A stretch of 64,000 bases of DNA, taken from contig NZ_CP115463.1 of NCBI RefSeq assembly GCF_027912495.1, forward strand, positions 1,201,501 to 1,265,500, given 5' to 3'. The position numbers and the translations under genes are program-made. The DNA is from Caulobacter sp. NIBR1757. GTDB lineage: Bacteria; Pseudomonadota; Alphaproteobacteria; Caulobacterales; Caulobacteraceae. Shown in pieces: positions 16,600 to 26,307 of the stretch. Positions within the stretch are counted from its first letter, which is position 1. Each line of letters opens with the position of its first letter. Under the pieces are notes generated by a model. It had not been told where the DNA came from, did no database searches, and saw only the letters and a list, made by a program, of their open reading frames with translations.

Positions 16600-17205
16600 T
16601 TAAGATTTCGACGCCAGCTTGTCGATCTGGGCCCGCATGGCCTCGACCTGCTTCTTCAGCTCGGTGAGACTGTCTTCGTCGGCGGCGGCCGGGGCGGGGC
16701 CGGCGGCCGGCTCATCGGCGCGGCCGTAGGCGAAGGGCGAGAACATCTTCATGCCGCGTTCGAACAGGGCCATGTTCTGGCGCACCTGCTCGTCGAAGGC
16801 GGCCATGCCGGTGGCCTGGCCGAAGGGACCGCCGAACTGGGCGCGCATGCGCTCCTGCTGCTGGGCGAAGGTCTGCAGGCTCATTTCCAGATAGCTGGGC
16901 AGGAAGGCCTGCATCTGATTGCCGTAGAAGCCGATCAGCTGGCGCAGGAACTGGATGGGCAGCAGGTTCTTGCCGTCGCCGCGGTTTTCCTCGTCGAAGA
17001 TGATCTGGGTCAGGACCGAGCGGGTGATGTCGTCGCCGGTCTTGGCGTCGAAGACCACGAAATCGACGCCCTCGCGGGTCATGTCGGCCAGATGTTCGAG
17101 GGTGACGTAGGAGCTGGAGGCGGTGTTGTAGAGGCGCCGGTTGGCGTACTTCTTGATGACCACCTTCTCGCCGGCCTCCCTGCCGGCGTCGGATTTTTCG
17201 GACAT
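16600..17205 (-). CDS. phaR: Polyhydroxyalkanoate synthesis repressor PhaR
   Basis: This 201-residue regulator has the PHB/PHA accumulation DNA-binding domain at residues 15-75 (VVIKKYANRRLYNTASSSYV and LADMTREGVDFVVFDAKTGDDIT). The PHB_acc repeat region with ILPIQFLRQLIGFYG-like sequence follows, and the tail is a coiled coil (LTELKKQVEAMRAQIDKL). PhaR binds nascent polymer granules and represses phasin and PHA genes until polymer is available. It is divergent from phaA across 208 bases, the classical alphaproteobacterial arrangement, so the shared gap is a likely operator region. Confidence 0.93.
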   Translation of the reverse strand: MSEKSDAGREAGEKVVIKKYANRRLYNTASSSYVTLEHLADMTREGVDFVVFDAKTGDDITRSVLTQIIFDEENRGDGKNLLPIQFLRQLIGFYGNQMQAFLPSYLEMSLQTFAQQQERMRAQFGGPFGQATGMAAFDEQVRQNMALFERGMKMFSPFAYGRADEPAAGPAPAAADEDSLTELKKQVEAMRAQIDKLASKS

Positions 17206-17413
17206 TTCGTTCCCGTATCTGTGCGGTTCAGGCCGCATATCTTGCGCTGCACTATCGCGTAGGCGAAGGCTTTCCGCCACCCTTGCTCGCATTTGCGAAA
17301 AAGCCAACCAAATCGCCGTGACCGGATGACTCCGCGGCGGGGGTTTGACATGGTGCGGTCGCACAAAATGCGGCGGCGCAGCATGAGGCCGCCCGAAACC
17401 GGGAGCCCTACCC

Positions 17414-18589
<1,176 letters not shown>

Positions 18590-18684
18590 GCCTCTAAAAC
18601 TTGCCGGGTTGGACAGCGGACGGTGGCGTTCTCGCCACCGCCTCGCCTAAGGTGGGTCCAGCGGGGAAGCAAAGAGGGAAGATC

Positions 18685-19410
18685 ATGAGCAGGGTTGCAT
18701 TCGTCACCGGCGGCACGCGCGGCATCGGCCGGGCCATTGTCGAGCGGCTGGTCGCCGACGGCATGAAGGTGGCGGCCGGCTACAGCGGCAACGAGGACGC
18801 GGCCAAGGCCTGCGCCGACGAGCTGGGCGTGATGGTGGTCAAGGGCAACGTCGGCAACTTCGACGACTGCAAGCGGGCCGCCGACGCGGTGGCCGCCGAG
18901 CTGGGCCCCATCGATGTGCTGATCAACAACGCCGGCATCACCCGCGACGGCTTCTTCCACAAGATGACCTATGAGCAGTGGTCGGAGGTGATCCGGGTCA
19001 ACATGGACTCGGCCTTCAACATGACCCGCCAGGTGATCGACGGGATGCGCAACCAGGGCTGGGGCCGGGTGGTGAACATCTCTTCGATCAACGGCCAGAA
19101 GGGCCAGGTCGGGCAGACCAACTACAGCGCCGCCAAGGCCGGACTGATCGGCTTCACCAAGGCGCTGGCGCTCGAGAACGCCAAAAAGGGCATCACCGTC
19201 AATGTGATCTGCCCGGGCTACATCGACACCGAGATGGTCTCGGCGGTGCCGCAGAACGTGCTGGACGGCATCATCGCCGGCATCCCGGTCGGGCGCCTCG
19301 GCAAGGGCGAGGAGATCGCCGACATGGTCTCCTACCTGGCCGGCGAGCGGGCCGGCTTCGTGACCGGGGCGACGTTCACGCTGAATGGTGGGCAGTACCT
19401 GGCGGGCTAA
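18685..19410 (+). CDS. phaB: Acetoacetyl-CoA reductase
   Basis: This 241-residue short-chain dehydrogenase reduces acetoacetyl-CoA to (R)-3-hydroxybutyryl-CoA with NADPH. It has TGGTRGIG for cofactor binding, NNAGITRDG, the catalytic serine in NISSINGQKGQ (the PhaB signature) and the YSAAK tyrosine-lysine pair. It ends at TLNGGQYLAG, as expected for the family. ATG 18685 has an AGAGGGA ribosome-binding site; the open frame extends 28 codons upstream without homology. With phaA it supplies monomer for PHA synthase, which is not in the window. Confidence 0.95.
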   Translation: MSRVAFVTGGTRGIGRAIVERLVADGMKVAAGYSGNEDAAKACADELGVMVVKGNVGNFDDCKRAADAVAAELGPIDVLINNAGITRDGFFHKMTYEQWSEVIRVNMDSAFNMTRQVIDGMRNQGWGRVVNISSINGQKGQVGQTNYSAAKAGLIGFTKALALENAKKGITVNVICPGYIDTEMVSAVPQNVLDGIIAGIPVGRLGKGEEIADMVSYLAGERAGFVTGATFTLNGGQYLAG

Positions 19411-19504
19411 GGGGCTGTGGCGGGGCGGCAACACCCTGCAGTGCCTTGATCGCCGCCCTTTCCCAGTCCAAGATTCGCCCCAGTCGGAGTGCAGATACCG
19501 GGGC

Positions 19505-20278
19505 ATGGCCGTAAAGGGTGCGAGATATCCAGCCGCCGCATTGGCGCTGGCGGCGGTGATCGCCGGTGTGTCCGCGCCAGCGGTGTACGCCCAGACCAGG
19601 GGCGGTTCGCCTCTCGGTTCGCTCGGCGACATGCTGTTCCGCGGCAAGCCCGACAACCGGCCGGCCCCGCCGCCGGTGGCGCGCTACGTCTCCGAAAGCG
19701 GCCTGGCCTTCACCCTCGACCGCTCGACCGCCCAGCCGATGCTGCGCTTCGAGGGCAGCAACGAGATCTGGGTGCTGGAGCCGCATACCGGCGCGCGGGG
19801 CGACACCCTCTATAAGAACGATGCGGGCCGCGTGGTGCTGCGCGACACCAAGGTCGGCGGCATGATCCTCTATGCGCCGGACCGTCGCGAGGGGGCGGCG
19901 GCGGCGTTGTCGGGGGAATCGCGGCCGATCCGGCTGACGCCCGTCGATCCCAAGGCGCTGATCCGCCGGCTGATCGGGGCCAGCTCGGTGGTCAGCAAGG
20001 CGGCGCGGCGCCAGATCCCCTTCCAGGCCGAAGCCTCGACCGCCTCCTCGGCCCTGATCGCCGACGCCGCCCTGGTGGCGGCCGACGGACTGGTGCGGCT
20101 GTCGCGGACGGCCGAGGGCCAGGCGCAGCTGCGGCGGGTCAACCTGGTGTTCCTGACCGAGGGGCCGCGTCCGGGGGTGATCCTGCGCCAGGGGGTGCTG
20201 ATCGTGGTGGTGACGCCGAGGCTGGGGATCAGCGGCCGACCGTCGTCGGAACGGATCGCCTTCGCCGCCACGCGCTAG
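19505..20278 (+). CDS. Exported DUF4908 protein
   Basis: The 257-residue protein has a cleavable signal peptide (cut near AVYAQ, residue 30). It continues with GSLGDMLFRGKPDNRP, ARYVSESGLAFTLDRSTAQPMLRFEGSNEIWVLEPHTG and a C-terminal ITIFVTPRLGISG-like strand, matching the DUF4908 family known from Caulobacterales. The function is unknown, and the location should be periplasm or outer surface. It is in the same direction as phaB but 94 bases away, so it probably has its own promoter. Confidence 0.72.
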   Translation: MAVKGARYPAAALALAAVIAGVSAPAVYAQTRGGSPLGSLGDMLFRGKPDNRPAPPPVARYVSESGLAFTLDRSTAQPMLRFEGSNEIWVLEPHTGARGDTLYKNDAGRVVLRDTKVGGMILYAPDRREGAAAALSGESRPIRLTPVDPKALIRRLIGASSVVSKAARRQIPFQAEASTASSALIADAALVAADGLVRLSRTAEGQAQLRRVNLVFLTEGPRPGVILRQGVLIVVVTPRLGISGRPSSERIAFAATR

Positions 20279-20515
20279 ACGCGGGCGCCCGCCACACCGA
20301 ACCTTCGAAAAGTGTCCCGTGGGTAACACTTCACTCGAAATGAGGATCGATTTCGCTGTTGCGGGTCACTGAAGGCTAGGCGGCCGGCCGAAATGAGGAC
20401 AGCTTGCGCCTCGTCCTTCGGGGGGAGGGCTAGTCCCTGGTCAGGCTCCCGAGCTCGGCAGCTCGATGCCTGGCCAGGGCGACCCACCGCAAAATCCCCA
20501 TGGATCGTTGAAGTG
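20279..20515. other. Convergent intergenic region, nothing recognised
   Basis: These 237 bases separate the convergent DUF4908 gene and double-HTH regulator gene. A short GGGCGCCC palindrome lies near 20283, but I see no terminator with a T-run, no RNA gene and no reading frame worth calling. Confidence 0.5.
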
Positions 20516-21415
20516 TCAGGCCGCGTCGGCCTGTTTTTCCAGCGTCAGACCGGTCTGGGCGATGGCCTGGACCAGCTGGCCCAGCCGCAGGACAATCATG
20601 TAGGCGCCGCCCAGCAGGGCCGGCTGCTGCATGCGCTCGACCGTGCAGATGTAGCCGGACCCGGCCTTGACCACCCAGCCGCGCTCCAGGAACTCGACCA
20701 GACGGCGGCGGACGACCTCGTAGGGCAGGTTCAGCCGTTCGGCGATCTCGCGCGGTCGGGCCGGGCGGCGCAGGTCGTCGGGCGGCGGCGTATCGGCGCC
20801 GGCGTAGCGCGCGGCAAGCTCGGGGTCGTAGGTGATGCGTTCGGCGTTGGCCGACATGGCGGCGGCGAAGATCAGGGCGTTGAACATCGTCTCGTGCGGC
20901 TCGACGCCAGCCTCGAGGGTACGCAGGAAGTAGTTGTGGATCAGCCGGTGGGCGGCCAGCTGGGCCTGGCCCTGATCGACGGCGGGGACAGGCAGGTGGC
21001 CGCCATGGAAGACGGCCGGGTTGACGCCCAGCGCCGCCAGGTTGCCGAGCAGCAGGTGGAAGCCGTCGCAGACGCGGGCGGCTTCGGCCCTGGCCTGGGC
21101 CTCGGCGACCGGCGCGGCGATCGGCCGGCCGTCGGCGGCGGCGCTGCAGAGGCCGTGGTCCTCGAGGTCGCGAACCTTACGGCGGACGGTCTCGAACGGC
21201 AGGTTCAGCGAGCGGGCGAGGGCGCGGACGGGGATGCCGCGCGACGGATCGGCCGAGGCCTGGACCAGGGCGAGGAAGACGACCGCCCGGATGAAGTCGC
21301 CGTCGTGGCGGCCGGTCAGGAAGCCCATCTCATCGAGCAGATAGTCGGACGCGCAGCGGTAGATCAGCCGTTGCAGGCCCTTGCGGGCTTCGGGATCGGA
21401 TCCCCAATCGGACAT
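20516..21415 (-). CDS. Regulator with two duplicated winged-HTH modules
   Basis: The 299-residue protein contains two related halves. The first has GIPVRALARSLNLPFETVRR and KVRDLEDHGL (about residues 58-88). The second has RPREIAERLNLPYEVVRR and RLVEFLERGWVVKAG (about 222-256). Both match in spacing and in the LNLPxExVRR recognition helix, so the protein looks like an internal duplication in which one chain supplies both DNA-binding units. The N-terminal 50 residues and the middle (FHLLLGNLAALGVN) are helical. I cannot name the family. It is flanked by unrelated genes, so the targets are unknown. Confidence 0.68.
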   Translation of the reverse strand: MSDWGSDPEARKGLQRLIYRCASDYLLDEMGFLTGRHDGDFIRAVVFLALVQASADPSRGIPVRALARSLNLPFETVRRKVRDLEDHGLCSAAADGRPIAAPVAEAQARAEAARVCDGFHLLLGNLAALGVNPAVFHGGHLPVPAVDQGQAQLAAHRLIHNYFLRTLEAGVEPHETMFNALIFAAAMSANAERITYDPELAARYAGADTPPPDDLRRPARPREIAERLNLPYEVVRRRLVEFLERGWVVKAGSGYICTVERMQQPALLGGAYMIVLRLGQLVQAIAQTGLTLEKQADAA

Positions 21416-21515
21416 GGAAGGGTACGCCTCTCTGGAACTGACTGACCCGTTTCGAGGGTTTGCAGGCTAGGCGCGATCGCGCCTTCTGACGCTGCGACAA
21501 CGCGTCCTAGGGCCG

Positions 21516-21953
21516 TCAGTCGGGCTCCCAGCCGGGCACGGCCATCTCGAAGCCGGAGAAGTCGAAACCTGGCGCGACCGTGCAGCCGACGAAGCTCCAG
21601 TCGCCGGTCGGGGCGGCGCTCTGCCAGACGCCGGCCGGGACGACGGCCTGGGGCTTCTCCCCCCGGGTCAGGTCATTGCCGAGCAGGACGGTGACGGCGG
21701 CCTCGCCCTCGCGGGCCAGCTTCAGAGCCAGCGGGGCGCCATCGTAGAAGTGCCAGACCTCGACGGCATCGACGCGGTGCCAGGCGCTCTCCTCGCCGGC
21801 CTGCAGCAGGAAGAAGATGGCGGTGGACCTGGCCCGGCCGTCGGGACCGGGCTCGTCGCGGAAGGTCTCCTTGAACCAGCCGCCCTCCGGATGGGGCGTC
21901 AGCTCCAGCAGGCTGATGATCTCGGCCGAGGTGATCTGGGGCGCGTCGGTCAC
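21516..21953 (-). CDS. Cupin protein, DUF985 type
   Basis: This 145-residue single-domain cupin begins with SAEIISLLELTPHPEGGWFK and contains RSTAIFFLL, ESAWHRVDAVEVWHFYDG, which carries the cupin histidine and glutamate set, and VGCTVAPGFDFSGFE. These are the signatures of the DUF985/YML079w-like group, whose function is unknown; a sugar-like or small-acid ligand is often suggested. The ATG overlaps the TGA of the gloB gene by four bases, so the two are co-translated. Confidence 0.85.
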   Translation of the reverse strand: MTDAPQITSAEIISLLELTPHPEGGWFKETFRDEPGPDGRARSTAIFFLLQAGEESAWHRVDAVEVWHFYDGAPLALKLAREGEAAVTVLLGNDLTRGEKPQAVVPAGVWQSAAPTGDWSFVGCTVAPGFDFSGFEMAVPGWEPD

Positions 21954-22699
21954 CCCTTGAACGCGTCCTTGGCGGCGCGGACGGCGCCGAAGGCCTCGGC
22001 CGGGTCGGCGATGTCGGGGCGCAGGAGCGGCGCGCGCAGGAAGGGGTTGGTGGCCTTCTCCAGGGCGATGGTGGTCGGCACGGTCGGCTTGCCCTGTTCA
22101 CGCAGGGCGAAGATGGCCTCGGCCCGGGTCTTCAAGGGCGCGCTGTCGTCGACCGACAGGGCGAAGCGGGCGTTGGCGGCGGTGTACTCGTGGGCGCAGT
22201 AGACGGTGGTGTCGTCCGGGAAGGCGGCTATGCGCTGCAGGCTGGCCCACATCTGGGCGGCGTCGCCCTCGAACAGCCGGCCGCATCCCAGCGCGAACAG
22301 GGTGTCGCCGACGAAGGCGATGTGGTCCTTGGCGTCGAAGTAGCTGATGTGGCCAAGCGTATGGCCGCCGGTGTCGATGACCTCGAACTCGGTCTCGCCG
22401 AGCATGAAGCTTTCGCCGGGCTGGATGACATGATCGGGCTCGGCGATGCGGGAGACCTCGGCCGGGCCGATGACGATGCAGCCGGTGGCGGCCTTGAGGG
22501 CGTTGTTGCCGCCGGCGTGGTCGGGGTGCCAGTGGGTGTTGAGGACGAAGTCGAGGCCCCAGCCGGCCTTGTCCAGCTCGGCCAGGATGGCGTCGGCGTC
22601 GGGGGTGTCGATGCAGGCGACCTGGCCGGTGGCGTCGTCGCGGACGAGGAAGCCGTAGTTGTCGGAGAGGCAGGGGAACTGCCGGACGGTCAGGGTCAT
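21950..22699 (-). CDS. gloB: Hydroxyacylglutathione hydrolase (glyoxalase II)
   Basis: The 249-residue metallo-beta-lactamase-fold enzyme hydrolyses S-lactoylglutathione to lactate and glutathione, completing methylglyoxal detoxification. The metal-binding THWHPDH gives H56, H58, D60 and H61, followed by a histidine in GGHTLGHISY, an aspartate in FVGDTLFALGCGRLFEG and the histidine in YCAHEYTAANARFA. The last motif is specific for glyoxalase II and binds glutathione. The methyltransferase at 22792 is divergent across 92 bases, a neighbour pair often seen in alphaproteobacteria. Confidence 0.94.
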   Translation of the reverse strand: MTLTVRQFPCLSDNYGFLVRDDATGQVACIDTPDADAILAELDKAGWGLDFVLNTHWHPDHAGGNNALKAATGCIVIGPAEVSRIAEPDHVIQPGESFMLGETEFEVIDTGGHTLGHISYFDAKDHIAFVGDTLFALGCGRLFEGDAAQMWASLQRIAAFPDDTTVYCAHEYTAANARFALSVDDSAPLKTRAEAIFALREQGKPTVPTTIALEKATNPFLRAPLLRPDIADPAEAFGAVRAAKDAFKG

Positions 22700-22791
22700 G
22701 CCTTGGCCTCAAACTGCGATTCAAACCGGAGGCGGGTGACGCCGCCGCTTCGGACACCTTACATTGCTCAGGCTAGGGAACGGGAGACGCA

Positions 22792-23559
22792 ATGCGTCGC
22801 GACGTGCTGGAACTTCGCGCCTTCTACGCCTCGCCGAGGGGCGGGGCGGCGCGTGAGATGCTGGGCCGCAAGGTGGTCGAGGCCTGGGGCGACGCCGCCG
22901 GCCTCGATGTGCTGGGGCTGGGCTATGCCACCCCGTTCCTGGATTCCTTGCGGCCCAAGGCCCGGCGCGTGATCGCCGCCATGCCTGCGCAGCAGGGGGT
23001 GGAGGTCTGGCCGGGCGGGCGCGGAAACCTGACGGTGCTGGCCGACGAGTTCGCCCTGCCGCTGGCCAATGCGCTGTTCGACCGGATCCTATGTGTGCAT
23101 GCGCTGGAGGAGAGCGAGAGCGCCCCGGCCCTGCTGGCCGAGGTCTGCCGAGTGCTGGCCCCTTCCGGGCGGGTGATCGTGGCGGCGGCGGCGCGCAACG
23201 GGCTGTGGTCCAACGCCGAGGGCACGCCGTTCGGGCACGGGCGGCCGTTCACCCGCGGCCAGCTGGAAGACCTGCTGCGCGAGGCGGGGCTGGAGCCGAC
23301 CGGCTATACGCGGGCCCTGTATGCGCCGCCGTTCACCTGGGCCGCGCGCTGGGCGGACGGGTTCGAGCAGGTCGGGGCGCGGCTGTGGCCGGGGTTCGCG
23401 GGCCTGATCCTGATGGAGGCGGTCAAGCAGACCTTCGCCGTCAAGCCGCGCGGCTCGCGGGCGAGGATTCGCAGCCGGGCGCCCGGAATATTGGCGCCGG
23501 TTCCCGCCGGCCGCGTTTCGCAAGCCAAGCCCTTTGACGACAAGGCTCCGCGCGCCTAG
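22792..23559 (+). CDS. SAM-dependent methyltransferase, class I
   Basis: This 255-residue protein has a DUF/UbiE-type class I methyltransferase core. DVLGLGYATPFLDSL is motif I, with the first glycine loop altered to GLGYATPF. LPLANALFDRILCVHALEES is the region around motif IV, and EVCRVLAPSGRVIVAAAAR is motif VI. The C-terminal part is basic and ends in a likely disordered tail. The substrate is unknown. Divergence from gloB suggests shared regulation rather than a shared pathway. Confidence 0.82.
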   Translation: MRRDVLELRAFYASPRGGAAREMLGRKVVEAWGDAAGLDVLGLGYATPFLDSLRPKARRVIAAMPAQQGVEVWPGGRGNLTVLADEFALPLANALFDRILCVHALEESESAPALLAEVCRVLAPSGRVIVAAAARNGLWSNAEGTPFGHGRPFTRGQLEDLLREAGLEPTGYTRALYAPPFTWAARWADGFEQVGARLWPGFAGLILMEAVKQTFAVKPRGSRARIRSRAPGILAPVPAGRVSQAKPFDDKAPRA

Positions 23560-23586
23560 CTATGGGGGCGTTCAGAGGACCTCGCC

Positions 23587-23931
23587 ATGAAGATGATCGT
23601 CGCCGTCATCAAGCCCAGCCGCCTGGACGCGGTGCTTGACGCCGTCACCGAGGCCGGCGCCTCGGGCCTGACGGTCACCGAGGTGCGCGGCTATGGCCGC
23701 CAGAAGGGCAAGACCGAGGTCTACCGCGGGGCCGAGTACGAGGTGAAGCTGCTGCCCAAGGTGAAGCTGGAGATCGCCGTGTCCGACGACATCGTCGAGA
23801 CGGTGATCGAGGCCATCGTCCGCGCCGCCAACAGCAGCAAGATCGGCGACGGCAAGGTGTTCGTGCTCGATCTGGAACAGGCGCTGCGTATCCGCACCGG
23901 CGAGAAGGACGCGGCGGCGATCACGGGGTAG
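23587..23931 (+). CDS. P-II nitrogen regulatory protein
   Basis: This 114-residue trimeric signal protein has the uridylylation tyrosine Y51 in YRGAEYEV, the ATP/2-oxoglutarate T-loop around 37-55, and the B and C loops with TVIEAIVRAANSSKIGDGKV. PII proteins report nitrogen and energy status to glutamine synthetase adenylylation, NtrB and ammonium channels. Here it has neither glnA nor amtB beside it, so GlnB or GlnK cannot be decided. The C-terminus, TGEKDAAAITG, differs slightly from the common TGETG-type end. Confidence 0.93.
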   Translation: MKMIVAVIKPSRLDAVLDAVTEAGASGLTVTEVRGYGRQKGKTEVYRGAEYEVKLLPKVKLEIAVSDDIVETVIEAIVRAANSSKIGDGKVFVLDLEQALRIRTGEKDAAAITG

Positions 23932-23954
23932 ACTGGCGGCGCAAGGGAGCGCGC

Positions 23955-24827
23955 ATGGCCGGTTGGACTTTGGGAATCATCGGGGGCTCGGGCCTCTACG
24001 ACCTGCCGGGTCTCGAAGACCGGCGTGTCCATGACATCGATACCCCGTTCGGCGCGCCGTCGGGGCCCATCGTCACTGGCCGCCTGGGTGATGTCAGCCT
24101 GGCCTTCCTGCCGCGCCATGGGGCGGGACACCGGATCTCGCCGACCGGACTTAATTCGCGGGCCAACATTCACAGCCTCAAGCAGCTGGGTTGCACCGAC
24201 CTGCTGTCGCTGTCCGCCGTGGGTTCGCTGGCCGAGGACCTCAGCCCCGGAACTTTTGTTACGGTGGGCCAGTACATCGACCGCACCTTCGCCCGCGAGA
24301 GCAGCTTCTTCGGCGAAGGGCTGGTGGCGCACGTCTCCATGGCCGAGCCGACCTGCCCGCGATTGTCGGGATATGCGGCGCAGGCGGGCCGAACGGCCGG
24401 CGCCTCGGTCGTCGAGGATGTCACCTACCTGGCCATGGAAGGCCCGCAGTTCTCGACCCGGGCCGAGAGCCGGCTCTATCGCGGCTGGGGCGCGCAGGTG
24501 ATCGGCATGACGGGCATGCCGGAGGCCAAGCTGGCCCGGGAAGCAGAGCTGCCCTACGCCTGCGTCGGCATGGTCACCGACTATGACGCCTGGCGCGAGG
24601 ACGAGGCCGGGGTCGAGGTCACCGACGTGCTGGCGGTGCTCAGCGCCAACGCCGCCATGGCGCGGGACCTGGTGGCGGCCCTGGCCGGCGCCTTGCCGGA
24701 GGTGCGCGAGGCCTCTCCGATCGACAGCAACCTCGACTACGCCATCATCACGGCCCATGACGCTCGCGATCCGGCGATGATGGCAAAGCTGGACGTCATC
24801 GCCGGTCGCGCCCTGCGCAAGGGCTAG
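23955..24827 (+). CDS. mtnP: S-methyl-5'-thioadenosine phosphorylase
   Basis: This 290-residue nucleoside phosphorylase starts GIIGGSGLYDLPGL. It has the phosphate-binding RHGAGHRISPT and SAVGSL, the purine/ribose motif MEGPQFSTRAESRLYR and the aspartate of VTDYDAWRE. It splits methylthioadenosine, a by-product of polyamine and homoserine-lactone synthesis, into adenine and methylthioribose-1-phosphate for methionine salvage. The ligands in GMTGMPEAKLAREAELPY fit the MTA rather than the inosine type. It lies 23 bases after the PII gene in the same direction. Confidence 0.92.
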   Translation: MAGWTLGIIGGSGLYDLPGLEDRRVHDIDTPFGAPSGPIVTGRLGDVSLAFLPRHGAGHRISPTGLNSRANIHSLKQLGCTDLLSLSAVGSLAEDLSPGTFVTVGQYIDRTFARESSFFGEGLVAHVSMAEPTCPRLSGYAAQAGRTAGASVVEDVTYLAMEGPQFSTRAESRLYRGWGAQVIGMTGMPEAKLAREAELPYACVGMVTDYDAWREDEAGVEVTDVLAVLSANAAMARDLVAALAGALPEVREASPIDSNLDYAIITAHDARDPAMMAKLDVIAGRALRKG

Positions 24828-24838
24828 CGGGGCGGCGG

Positions 24839-25525
24839 CTAGTCCTCGCTCCTGCGGGTGACCGTGCGATGGAACAGCTGCAGGGTCCTCAGGCGCGCCA
24901 GTCTGGCGGAGTCGGCGTCGTAGTCCGTCCTGCGATCCGAGAAGAAGCCGTGGCCGGCGTCGTAGAGGTAGATGGGCAGGTCAGCGTGCAGGGCGCGGAT
25001 CTCCTCGACGCGGTCCATCGGGATGGAGGCGTCCGACTTGCCGAAATGCAGGATGGTCGGGCAGCGCGGCGTCTCGTCCTTCAGCTCGCTGATGCGGCGG
25101 CCATAGAAGCTGGAGGCGGCGGTGACGCCGTCGCAGCGGCAGGCGGCGAGCCAGGTGGCCGCCCCGCCCCAGCAATAGCCGGCGACGAAGACGGGACCGC
25201 GGGTCTTCAGCTGGTCGATGGCCGCCTGGCAATCGCCGGCCACCTGGTCCCAGGGGGTGGCGGTGGAATACTGCACGCCCTTCTGGATCGACTCCTGATC
25301 GTAGGCGGCCTCGAAGCCGGGCTCGAGCCGGTCGTAGAAGCTGGGGGCGATGACCTCGTAGCCGTCGGCGGCGAAGCCGTCGGCCAGCTCGCGGATGTGG
25401 TCGGTGACCCCGAAGATCTCCTGGATCAGCAGGAGGCCGCCGCGCCGGGCGTCCTGGTGCGGGGCGTGCCAGGCGGCCAGCTCGAAACCGTCGTACTGGC
25501 TGGTCAGCTTGAGGGTCTCGCCCAT
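24839..25525 (-). CDS. Dienelactone hydrolase family protein (copy 1)
   Basis: The 228-residue alpha/beta hydrolase has the nucleophile in GYCWGGAAT (a cysteine in place of serine, as in dienelactone hydrolase), an oxyanion region at LIQEIFGVTDHIREL, the catalytic aspartate region LHFGKSDASIP and the histidine in DAGHGFF. Dienelactone hydrolases open lactone rings in aromatic breakdown, but many members have other ester substrates. Its paralogue lies immediately upstream: the stop and start overlap by one base (TGATG), so the two are translated together. No other catabolic genes are nearby. Confidence 0.88.
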   Translation of the reverse strand: MGETLKLTSQYDGFELAAWHAPHQDARRGGLLLIQEIFGVTDHIRELADGFAADGYEVIAPSFYDRLEPGFEAAYDQESIQKGVQYSTATPWDQVAGDCQAAIDQLKTRGPVFVAGYCWGGAATWLAACRCDGVTAASSFYGRRISELKDETPRCPTILHFGKSDASIPMDRVEEIRALHADLPIYLYDAGHGFFSDRRTDYDADSARLARLRTLQLFHRTVTRRSED

Positions 25526-26205
25526 CAGATGGCCCCGTTGGCCTCGAAGAGTTCGAGGGTGCGTTTGCGGGCCAGTTGGGCGTCTTCGAGGTTGGAGTCC
25601 GGCCGCCCGTCGTTGTTGAAGCCGTGGCCGCTCTGTTCGTAGATGAAGACAGGGACTTCGGGATGGGCGGCGGTGACCTTGGCCTTGACCTCGTCGGCCG
25701 GGATGTGGGCGTCGGTGCGGCCGAGGTGGACGATCACCGGGCAGCTGAGCGGCAGACCGGCCATGCCGGCGACCTGGCCGCCGTAGTAGCTGGAGCCGGC
25801 GGCAAGGCCCTTCACCCGATTGGCGGCGAGCCAGACCATGGTGCCGCCGTAGCAGTAGCCGACGATGAAGACCGGGCCCTTGTCCTTGAGGGCATCGACG
25901 CAGGCCTGAATGTCGCTCATGGCGTTGTCGGGGCCGTTGCCCGTGGCCAGCTTGACGCCGGCGGCCAGCCCTTCGGGGTCATGCCCGGCGGTGAAGCCCT
26001 TCTGGCCGCGATCGAACATTGAGGGGGCGAGGGTCTCGAAACCAAGGTCCGACCAGCGCGCGACGTCGGCCTGGACGTATTGGTCGAGGCCGAAGATCTC
26101 CTGGATGACGATCACCCCACCGCGCCTCTGCCCCTGCGCCTCTGCATGCAGGGCCTCGAACTGGAAGCCGTCGTGCGGGCTGGTCAGGGTGATGCGGTCG
26201 GTCAT
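25525..26205 (-). CDS. Dienelactone hydrolase family protein (copy 2)
   Basis: This 226-residue paralogue of the gene just downstream shares HDGFQFEALHA, VIQEIFGLDQYVQADV, the nucleophile motif GYCYGGTM, VHLGRTDAHIPADEV and the histidine in QSGHGFN. The tandem pair probably arose by duplication and then diverged in substrate. The start at 26205 is the first ATG that gives the canonical MTDRITLT entry; the longer open frame runs through a poor region. It is the first gene of the two-gene unit. Confidence 0.87.
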   Translation of the reverse strand: MTDRITLTSPHDGFQFEALHAEAQGQRRGGVIVIQEIFGLDQYVQADVARWSDLGFETLAPSMFDRGQKGFTAGHDPEGLAAGVKLATGNGPDNAMSDIQACVDALKDKGPVFIVGYCYGGTMVWLAANRVKGLAAGSSYYGGQVAGMAGLPLSCPVIVHLGRTDAHIPADEVKAKVTAAHPEVPVFIYEQSGHGFNNDGRPDSNLEDAQLARKRTLELFEANGAI

Positions 26206-26307
26206 GGCGCGTCCTCTTGTGGGTTGCGCGCAACTTGCCACGGCTGCCGCTACGGACAGAAGCGGGGTTTTCGCAGGTGGCCTAAATAACGGCAGACCCG
26301 GTCCGCC

